Shown here piece after piece: positions 54,310-61,267 of a stretch of 64,000 bases of DNA. A model generated the notes under the pieces. That model ran no database searches. It saw nothing but the letters and a program-made list of their open reading frames with translations, and was not told where the DNA came from. Both the position numbers and the translations under genes were made by a program. The first letter of the stretch is position 1. Each line of letters opens with the position of its first letter. Source of the stretch: Rhizobium mongolense USDA 1844. GTDB taxonomy: Bacteria; Pseudomonadota; Alphaproteobacteria; Rhizobiales; Rhizobiaceae. Location of the stretch: contig NZ_ATTQ01000021.1 of assembly GCF_000419765.1 (NCBI RefSeq), positions 41,366-105,365 on the forward strand. Direction: 5' to 3'.

Positions 54310-54528
54310 TCAGTGAGAGCTTGCCTGGGGGAGCCGATCGCGTTCAGGTTCGCGACCGAAAGCCGTGTCGTGCCGGTCCTTCGCGTTCATATATCCCACA
54401 AGGGCACTTGCAAGGCCAAACGATAAGCGAACTTGAACTGCGTCCTCCCATACCGCGACCTGATCGTTTCTTCGATGATCTATGATACGGTAGGTTCCGT
54501 TGTTTTCCCGCTCAATTTCGTATCTCAT
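54310..54528 (-). CDS. small hypothetical protein with NGTY/DGSW-type motif
   Basis: A 72-residue soluble protein from ATG 54528 (MRYEIERENNGTYRIIDHRR). After the NGTYRIIDHRRND strand comes VAVWEDAVQVRLSFGLASALVG and a charged tail. The first strand pair resembles the DGTWHVIDYHERR segment of the gene at 130 and DGSWSIVN at 51456. A 13-bp perfect palindrome lies 64 bases upstream. Function unknown. Confidence 0.5.
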   Translation of the reverse strand: MRYEIERENNGTYRIIDHRRNDQVAVWEDAVQVRLSFGLASALVGYMNAKDRHDTAFGREPERDRLPQASSH

Positions 54529-54591
54529 CGCCGCGCCTATCTTGAACTCAGACGACACATAAAGCCGTATTCTAGCTGATTCGCCATTTTG

Positions 54592-54604
54592 TGACATTAT
54601 GTCA
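54592..54604. promoter_or_regulatory. 13-bp palindrome upstream of a small gene
   Basis: TGACAT-T-ATGTCA is a perfect inverted repeat on an AT-rich background, 64-76 bases upstream of the small gene at 54528 on the minus strand. It could be an operator; no matching regulator is in the block. Confidence 0.35.
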
Positions 54605-55415
54605 GTTAGTAGAGACTAATAAACTATCCCCTTTAGTTCACTCTTGGTTGCTTCTCGGTTCCCTTCATTACCTCTTTTGGTTGACCTGAACGGTCCCCTA
54701 GCGCTGCACTGAACGGTAGTCGGATCAAAAGACACCGATTAGAAGGCACTCGAACGAACATTCTTGGTCTTCAATGCCTCTTGATAGCCCGCTAGCCCCG
54801 CCCGGATCGCGCGACGCAGCCTCCTGTAGTGTAAGGCGATGCGCCTATTTGCGTCAGTGCGGCAGTTGGCAAATGATGCATCTATGGATGGAATTTCATC
54901 TCGAAAAGTGGATGTCGATGCTGGTTATGATGCTGGACGCTGTGAATGTGCCTGACGATGTGCTGCCACATGGATGTTACATGCTCCAAAGAACGGCGAT
55001 AAAACAATAACTTAGAATACGACTCGCTGATGTATAAATCCGCGAGCCAGACGTAGGGCACATTGCATTAGGGCATGGGGCAACAGGCCACATATCCCGC
55101 GCGGGTTTGATGGGCTGGTATGTATCACCACAACAACACTAGGGGCTAGCTTCGGTGGGCCCACTGCTTTTGAGGAGTCTTTATGAACATGGCGAAGCCA
55201 AGGACCCATCCACGCTCTGCGGCACTTCTACGCCTCGCCATCTATTCCCAAGCATGTACTCGCAGGCGGTAGCTGAGGCGGAAAGGGCGCTGTTAGGTGC
55301 GGTGCCGCCCAAATGACCCGCGACACAAACGCGGCATGGCTCATGCTAATTATTGGATGGGGCAGCCACGCTGCCTCATTTTATATGTTGTTCAAGTGGT
55401 TGATTGGCGTTTGAA
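54605..55415. other. 811-bp non-coding stretch at the right end of the block
   Basis: No frame here shows a good start, ribosome site or protein-like sequence on either strand. It is less GC-rich than its surroundings and borders the right 38-bp repeat. I see no tRNA, hairpin array or clear insertion-sequence end. Confidence 0.5.
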
Positions 55416-55453
55416 CCAACATCGCCCACTTCGACACGCGGACGTCCAGTCCG
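55416..55453. repeat. 38-bp perfect direct repeat, right copy
   Basis: Identical to 49597-49634 in the same orientation over 38 bp, with different flanking bases at both ends. It ends the readable DUF3422 sequence (LDVRVSKWAML) on the minus strand; beyond it the frame continues only as unrelated residues to a stop at 55381. Confidence 0.95.
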
Positions 55454-56561
55454 AGCGCCGTAACATTGTCTAGGCAGGTCTTGGCGAGCGCGACTGCATA
55501 GTAAGTGATTGCGATCATTGCGATCACAGAGAAGCCTTCGACTGCTTGCTGGATATGCAATTGAGCGCGGGTCCGTTCATCCATCGAGCTAAGCAGCGAC
55601 GCATTCTGATCTTCAAGCTGAACCTGGATCGTTGTTCTTAGCAGATACCCAGCCAGTCCAACCCTGCCTGTGAGCTCGTCCAAGCGCCGCTCTGCCGCTT
55701 CAATTGAACGCATTGCCGGCTGAAGTCGCCGGGCAATGAAAGTGCCGATCCTCTGTCGTTGCTCGACGCGTTCCTCCCGCAGTTCCTGCAGGCGGCCGGA
55801 CACTATTTCGGCATAGGCTGCAGCGGTGCCGAAGCGGCGTCGAGCCGAGGTGGCGAACCGAATGACGTCAGAGGAAAGCTTCGTGGCTTCGCCAAGCAGC
55901 TCCTTGTCGACCTTCGACGACCGCTGCATGTGTTCGATCAGGTGATCCAGGCGGCTGTCGAACACTTGAAGCTTCCCAATCTCTCCTTTGCCACCGGGAG
56001 CGCCAGAAGCGCCATCATGCGATATGTCTCTACCTCCAGAAGCCTGCGGACCATCCGTCCGACGCGGTAAGCATTCAGATTTCTGTTGATCAAGAGGAGT
56101 TCTACGAATCCTGCTCCGTTAAGCCTGAAGGTCTAGTGGACCACGGCGTCGCCGCCGCCGACCTCGGATGCAACGAAGTCCACCCGTGGCCCTTCAAAGC
56201 GGGTCAACTCCGGTTCGCCGCCGCACGATGCGCACAGTTCGTTGAAGGCATCGGAAACGGGCGGGCATTTTCTGGAGATGCGCTCTCTGCATAGGTCAAG
56301 GTTACGAATTCAGCGTGGATTTCCCATTTCAGACGACCGTTGCTGTAGGTTCCGATGCCATGCTTGCCGTCAGGACTCGCGACAGATCGTCCATGGATCC
56401 GATGGCCGTTGGAGAAGGCGGCTTTGCGCCAGCGATCGCGACGTGCCAACGTTGGTATCGCTATCGAAGTAGAGCGAAGGTCGAGCGTGCAACTCGTCGT
56501 GCAGTTCGCGACGAAGATGATGGTCCGTTCCGGGGTAGGTGTCTTTGTTCAAGGCCGTCAA
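55416..56561 (-). pseudogene. frameshifted and split DUF3422-family gene
   Basis: From ATG 56561 the frame reads HHLRRELHDELHARPSLYF, the DUF3422 N-terminus, but is lost near DTNVG. The match resumes in another frame (GRLKWEIHAEFVTLTY, around 56300), then around 56000-56100 in a third stretch (NAYRVGRMVRRLLEVETYR), and shifts again into the last frame (MFDSRLDHLIEHMQRSSKVD, then QQAVEGFSVIAMIAITYYA). DUF3422 proteins are about 420-residue membrane proteins of unknown role. The C-terminal codons are missing here and appear at 49457-49634. At least two frameshifts make it non-functional. Confidence 0.78.
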
Positions 56562-56601
56562 TCTGCGCTATTTGGAGGCCGCGCCGTCCGGCGCGGCCAG
56601 T

Positions 56602-57642
56602 TCAATGAGGAGTGACTATCGCCGAGGCCAGTTGTCGAAGGTTAAGGGTGCCGATGGCCGCTCCCGTCGAATCCGTCACGGCGGCGTCCTCATCCGCGCG
56701 TCGATCGGTCAATATCCTCATTGCATCTTCGGTCGTCGTTCCCGATGCTATGTTCGTGCCGTTCAGCCGGTGTCCGGGTTCGGCCGGCGTCATAATCGCA
56801 TCCACGTGGATGACCCGTCCCCGATTGACCTCCTTCACGAAGTTGGCGATGTATTCGTCGGCCGGTCTAAGGACGATGTCCTGGCTGGTGCCTTGCTGAA
56901 TGACCTCGCCGTCCCGGAGAATGGCTATCTGGTCACCCAGGCGGAGGGCCTCATCGAGATCGTGAGTGATGAATACGATCGTCTTTTTGATCTCCTTTTG
57001 AAGGTCCAGCAGGACGGTCTGCATGTCCATCCTGATCAGCGGATCGAGTGCCGAGTATGCTTCGTCCATCAGCAGGACCGGCGCGTCGTTGGCGAGCGCG
57101 CGGGCAAGGCCGACGCGTTGCTGCATGCCACCTGAAAGCTGATTGGGATATTTCCGTTCGAATCCCTTCAGTCCGACGCGCTCGATCCATTGCATGGCGG
57201 TCTCGACGCCTCTGGCGCGAGGGACACCCTGGACTTCCAATCCGTAGATCGCGTTTTCAAGCACGTTGCGATGCGGAAGCAGCGCAAATTTCTGAAACAC
57301 CATTGCCGTCTGGTGGCGACGAAACTCCTGCAGTTCCGCGGGGTTCATCTTGACTACGTCGACACCCTTCACCAGGACCTCGCCTGCGGTCGGATCGATC
57401 AAACGGTTGATATGCCTGATCAGCGTGGACTTCCCGGAGCCCGACAGGCCCATGATGACCTGGATGCAACCAGCCGGCATCTCGATGTTGATATCTTTCA
57501 GACCAAGCACGTGTCCGTGCTTTTCGTTCAGTTCGGCTTTGGAGAGACCGTTGCGGACGGCGTCGACATAGGCAGCGCCGTTAGGCCCGAAAATCTTGTA
57601 AAGGTTGCGTATTTCTATCCCTTTGAAGCGGTTATCAGCCAT
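56602..57642 (-). CDS. glycine betaine/proline-betaine-type ABC transporter ATPase (ProV-like)
   Basis: A 346-residue ATPase from ATG 57642. Walker A GLSGSGKS is at residues 65-72, the signature LSGGMQQRVGLARAL and Walker B LLMDEAYSALD follow, and the H-loop is in VFITHDLDEAL. MDEA instead of MDEP and a C-terminal CBS-like segment (TEDAMRILTDRRADEDAAVT) are typical of ProV/OpuAA/ChoV. It is the last gene of a three-gene operon and overlaps the permease by eight bases. In context it probably imports proline betaine (stachydrine) or a related betaine. Confidence 0.9.
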   Translation of the reverse strand: MADNRFKGIEIRNLYKIFGPNGAAYVDAVRNGLSKAELNEKHGHVLGLKDINIEMPAGCIQVIMGLSGSGKSTLIRHINRLIDPTAGEVLVKGVDVVKMNPAELQEFRRHQTAMVFQKFALLPHRNVLENAIYGLEVQGVPRARGVETAMQWIERVGLKGFERKYPNQLSGGMQQRVGLARALANDAPVLLMDEAYSALDPLIRMDMQTVLLDLQKEIKKTIVFITHDLDEALRLGDQIAILRDGEVIQQGTSQDIVLRPADEYIANFVKEVNRGRVIHVDAIMTPAEPGHRLNGTNIASGTTTEDAMRILTDRRADEDAAVTDSTGAAIGTLNLRQLASAIVTPH

Positions 57643-58522
57643 GGACCACCTCCCGGTGCTTCTGCAGGCGGTGTCCGTATGCCTGGCTGACCCGGTCGAA
57701 GATGATTGCGATGCCCACGATGGCGAGTCCATTGAAGATCCCCAATGTAAAATACTGATTGGCGATGGCCTTGAGAACAGGCTGACCGAGGCCCTGCACA
57801 CCGATCATCGAGGCGATAACCACCATGGCAAGCGCCATCATGATCGTCTGGTTGATTCCGGCCATGATCGTCGGGAGCGCCAGAGGGAGTTGAACTTTTC
57901 TCAGCTTTTGCCAGCTTGAGGAGCCAAAAGCATCGGCCGCCTCCAGGACATCCTTGTCAACGAGGCGGATGCCAAGGTTGGTCAACCGGATCATCGGTGG
58001 TATCGCATAGATCACGACTGCGATAAGTCCTGGCACGCGTCCAATGCCAAGCAGCATGACCACGGGTATCAGGTATACGAAGCTGGGCATCGTCTGCATC
58101 ACGTCAAGGAGGGGATTGATCACTCTCTGGACCCGGTCCGACCGCGACATGAGGATTCCAATCGGGATTCCGATCGCGATGGACAAGATGGTGCACACCA
58201 GGATCATCGAGATGGTCCGCATGGTGTCGTCCCACATGTCGAGGTAGCCGATTGCCAGCAAGGTGGGAAGACAGCCCAAGACCACCTTGACGCTTCGGCT
58301 GCCGGCCCACGCGATGGCTAGAATCATCAGCGTAATAATCGGCCATGGCGTCTGCGTCATGAAACGCTCTGCGGCCATCAGGAAGTGCTGCAGCGGCGAG
58401 AACATGTTTTCGATACCTTCACCGTAAGCGCGGGTGAACGATCTAAATCCGTCGTCTATCGCCTTCTTGAGATTGCGAAGAGCGTCATCATCCATGTGCG
58501 GGAATTCGTAAAACCATTCCAT
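57635..58522 (-). CDS. betaine-type ABC transporter permease (ProW-like)
   Basis: A 295-residue inner-membrane permease starting at ATG 58522. It has about seven hydrophobic segments, the betaine-permease pattern DVMQTMPSFVYLIPVVMLLG, and a coupling loop (DKDVLEAADAFGSSSWQKLR). It lies between the binding-protein gene upstream and the ATPase downstream, and forms the membrane channel of the importer. Confidence 0.9.
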   Translation of the reverse strand: MEWFYEFPHMDDDALRNLKKAIDDGFRSFTRAYGEGIENMFSPLQHFLMAAERFMTQTPWPIITLMILAIAWAGSRSVKVVLGCLPTLLAIGYLDMWDDTMRTISMILVCTILSIAIGIPIGILMSRSDRVQRVINPLLDVMQTMPSFVYLIPVVMLLGIGRVPGLIAVVIYAIPPMIRLTNLGIRLVDKDVLEAADAFGSSSWQKLRKVQLPLALPTIMAGINQTIMMALAMVVIASMIGVQGLGQPVLKAIANQYFTLGIFNGLAIVGIAIIFDRVSQAYGHRLQKHREVVHG

Positions 58523-58579
58523 GCGGTTCCCCTTTTCTTAAAAAGAGTCGGCCAAATTCTTCTTATTTTCGGCGTTTAC

Positions 58580-58611
58580 GTGTGCGGTGCGCATGGATAC
58601 GCACCGCACAC
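58580..58611 (-). promoter_or_regulatory. intercistronic stem-loop after binding-protein gene
   Basis: GTGTGCGGTGCG (58580-58591) and CGCACCGCACAC (58600-58611) form a perfect 12-bp stem with an 8-base loop, five bases after the stop of the binding-protein gene on the minus strand. Like those at 3166 and 32217, it separates a periplasmic binding protein from its membrane partners. Confidence 0.75.
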
Positions 58612-58616
58612 AGGAC

Positions 58617-59618
58617 TTACAGAGAAGCTTCGATTTTCTCTGCTGCTTCAGGCGAGACCCACTTGGTCCAGAGGTCCTTGTTTTCTTTCAGGAAGTGTTT
58701 CGCACCATCTTCGCCGGACGCTTGATTTTCAGTCATCCAGGCCATCAGCTTGCCGACCGTGTCATTGCTCCAGGAGCGCTTTTCGAGATAGCTCATGACC
58801 TCAGGACCGACCTTTTCCGAGAATGGTTTCGCCACCAGGGTTACGACCTTGTCGACAGGCCAGGCATTCGGCTTCGGATCAGGGCAATCGGCCACGGTGT
58901 TGCAGCGCTTCCACTCGACCGCATCATGGGGCACACCGGCATCGAGCTTTACCATCTCATACTTGCCCAGAAGCGCAGTGGGAGCCCAGTAATACGTCGC
59001 AAAGCCCTGCTGGCGCTCATAGGCTTTTGCAATCGCCCCATCGAGGCCGGCAGCCGAACCAGTGTCAACAAGGGTGAAGCCCGCCTTGTCAGCGTCGAAA
59101 GCCTTGTAGAGTTGCGAAGTGACGATCGTTCCTCCCCAACCCTGAGGCCCGTTGAAAATCGCGCCCTTCTTCGAATCCTCCGCATCGGGGACAAGGTCGG
59201 GGTGTTTCAGCATATCGGGGATTGTCTTGAGGTCGGGATGAGCCTCGGCAAGATACTTGGGTATCCACCAGCCTTGAACGCCGCCATCGGGAAGAGGGGA
59301 GCCGACTTGAATGATCTGACCCTCTTCCGTTCCTTTCTTCACGACATCCGGCAGAAGGTCGATCCAAGCTTCGGGCGCGATATCCGGCTGGCCCTTCTCC
59401 GCCATCGAAGTGATGGTCGGAACCGTGTCACCAACGGTGATGTCAGCGCTACATCCATAGCCTTCATTCAGAATAATCTTGTCGAGGTTTGAAAGAACCT
59501 CTGCGCTTTGCCAATTCATGCTGGCAATCGTCACGCTTCCACATTCTGCGGCGCTGACAAGCGATGTTCCGCCAAGAAGGCCGAACATCAGGCATGTTGA
59601 TGCAAGGAGTTTGTTCAT
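58617..59618 (-). CDS. betaine-type ABC transporter solute-binding protein
   Basis: A 333-residue periplasmic protein from ATG 59618 with AAAGGGAA upstream. The signal peptide ends near SLVSAAECGS. The mature protein matches OpuAC/ProX-type binders: VTIASMNWQSAEVLSNLDKI, then QGWWIPKYLAE and GFATYYWAPTALL, with Trp residues that form an aromatic cage for quaternary ammonium groups. It is the first gene of the importer operon, adjacent to stachydrine-type catabolic genes. Confidence 0.88.
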   Translation of the reverse strand: MNKLLASTCLMFGLLGGTSLVSAAECGSVTIASMNWQSAEVLSNLDKIILNEGYGCSADITVGDTVPTITSMAEKGQPDIAPEAWIDLLPDVVKKGTEEGQIIQVGSPLPDGGVQGWWIPKYLAEAHPDLKTIPDMLKHPDLVPDAEDSKKGAIFNGPQGWGGTIVTSQLYKAFDADKAGFTLVDTGSAAGLDGAIAKAYERQQGFATYYWAPTALLGKYEMVKLDAGVPHDAVEWKRCNTVADCPDPKPNAWPVDKVVTLVAKPFSEKVGPEVMSYLEKRSWSNDTVGKLMAWMTENQASGEDGAKHFLKENKDLWTKWVSPEAAEKIEASL

Positions 59619-59685
59619 TATCGTTCCCTTTGTTGAGCGGCGCTTTTTTGAAGCGGGGCGCTGCGTTAGCCCGCTCATGCGGTCG

Positions 59686-60480
59686 TCAGGAGGCGTCTCC
59701 CATACTCACCGATTTTTTGGATGCTGCCGAAAGTCGTTCCGCAACGGTGGCTTCCAGGCCAAAAGCGCGCATCGCCTCGATCGCCGCTGCGGTCGTACCC
59801 CGATAATCGAGAAACGAATTAACGACGTTGTTTGGACAGTCATCTCGATGCTCAAGCAAAGCCCCGGCCCCTATCAGCACCGTGTTCACGGCGCGCCGTG
59901 CGATATCTGTGGGAAGGCCGTGGTCGACGGCATCTTTCATCATCGCGGCAGCGAACAGCGCCGGAAAGGCAGGCCCCGACCCGGACAAGCCAGTCAAATA
60001 GTCAATATCGCTTTCGCCATTCACTTCGTCTTCGACGCCAAAAGCATGAAAGATACGACGTGCGATGCTTCGATCGGCCTCGTCCATGCCACCTGATGCA
60101 ATCCAGGGCGTATAGGATCTGCCAACCTCAGCGGCGGCGTTGGGTATGGCGCGGACAACGCGGCTCGTTTGATGATGTGTCGCAAGCTGGTCCAGGCGGA
60201 TGCCCGCCATAACAGAGATGACGAGTTTGCCGTTGGCGTCGACCGACAGAGAGGGCCAATCGGCCGGACGGACAGAAACGATGATCACGTCCGATCGATC
60301 CGCAAGCTCCTGGTTGTCTTGCGTGCAGTGAACGGTCGGAAAAGACGCGGGCCTCTCATGCCGACAGGAGAGCGTGAGTGCTTCGTGCTCAACAACGCCC
60401 TTGTTGAGTATCGCACTGGCAAGGGCCTTCCCAAGCCACCCTCCGCCACCGATCACGCCGATCCTTCGTGAGTCCTGCAT
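59686..60480 (-). CDS. pyrroline-5-carboxylate reductase-like protein (ProC family)
   Basis: About 264 residues from ATG 60480 (GAGAAG upstream, ten bases after the TetR stop); an ATG at 60510 is possible. The NAD(P)-binding motif GVIGGGGWLGKAL is near the N-terminus, followed by VVRAIPNAAAEVG and the helical dimer domain with TGLSGSGPAF. It may act on a pyrroline carboxylate formed from demethylated betaine, but ordinary ProC activity cannot be ruled out. It is co-transcribed with the TetR gene. Confidence 0.83.
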   Translation of the reverse strand: MQDSRRIGVIGGGGWLGKALASAILNKGVVEHEALTLSCRHERPASFPTVHCTQDNQELADRSDVIIVSVRPADWPSLSVDANGKLVISVMAGIRLDQLATHHQTSRVVRAIPNAAAEVGRSYTPWIASGGMDEADRSIARRIFHAFGVEDEVNGESDIDYLTGLSGSGPAFPALFAAAMMKDAVDHGLPTDIARRAVNTVLIGAGALLEHRDDCPNNVVNSFLDYRGTTAAAIEAMRAFGLEATVAERLSAASKKSVSMGDAS

Positions 60481-60490
60481 CCGCTTCTTC

Positions 60491-61120
60491 TCATTTCGGT
60501 TTGTAGCCATGCCTGGCAAAGAAGCGGTCAAGCTCTCTTTGCTGGGGTATCTGGCCGGTGTAGATCGCGATATATTCGGGAATACGCTTCATTCGCACCG
60601 CGATCTCTTCGCGGGACTGCATCGAGATGTAGCCAATCTGAACGAGATAGGTCGTCCGGGCTCGGACGTCGGCTGGTGTTTCCTCGTATCCAAAGCGCAC
60701 GAACATTCGCTTGAGCGCCTCAAGCCGAACTTGATCTGCCTTCTGGACTTCCAAAAGGATCTCTTCGGATTGCAGCGCCCAACTGCGCACTGCAAATTCG
60801 AACTTGGAGTCAAACAAGTTCTGATCGAGCCAGCAATCAAAAACGTTAAGCATGGCCTCGGCAAGTGATTCCGCGTAGGCTTCGCTCTGCTTTATTATGT
60901 TTCCTGTGTTTTTTTCTCGCCAGCGCCCAATCAGGCCGGCAAGCAATTCTTCGCGATCCTTGAAGAACCAATAGAAGCTCGTCCGAGAGAGGTTGAGTTT
61001 CTTGGCCAAGGGGAGAATTTTCACTGAATCAACGCCCGACTCGAGCAGAGTTTCGTAGGCCGCTTCCAGCCATCCCTCGTGCGATCCGCGCCAACCGGTA
61101 TCGTTCAAAGCCTGCTCCAT
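60491..61120 (-). CDS. TetR-family transcriptional regulator
   Basis: A 209-residue regulator from ATG 61120 with AGGAGG upstream. The N-terminal TetR helix-turn-helix is visible (YETLLESGVDSVKILPLAKKLNLSRTSFYWFFKDREELLAGL); the C-terminal ligand domain is unremarkable. It is divergent from the StcD-type gene, and two closely matched operators occupy the spacer. It most likely represses both directions and senses a betaine or demethylated proline. Confidence 0.9.
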   Translation of the reverse strand: MEQALNDTGWRGSHEGWLEAAYETLLESGVDSVKILPLAKKLNLSRTSFYWFFKDREELLAGLIGRWREKNTGNIIKQSEAYAESLAEAMLNVFDCWLDQNLFDSKFEFAVRSWALQSEEILLEVQKADQVRLEALKRMFVRFGYEETPADVRARTTYLVQIGYISMQSREEIAVRMKRIPEYIAIYTGQIPQQRELDRFFARHGYKPK

Positions 61121-61160
61121 GATTGACCTCCTAACAAAAAATGAAACCCGACACAAGAAA

Positions 61161-61222
61161 AATGTACACATGTGTCGACAAAAACGACTTTAGTGTTTTG
61201 TCTGTTGACACATATGTACATT
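61161..61222. promoter_or_regulatory. paired TetR operators between tetR-type and stcD-type genes
   Basis: AATGTACACATGTGTCGACA at 61161-61180 and the reverse-oriented TGTTGACACATATGTACATT at 61203-61222 match in 18 of 20 positions when one is inverted. Each also has internal dyad symmetry (ACACATGTGT, ACATATGT); centres are about 43 bp apart. This fits two TetR dimers on the divergent promoter. Confidence 0.8.
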
Positions 61223-61267
61223 TTCGCGTAGCGTCTAGCACAACTGTCCTAGTCCGGAGCCCGACAG

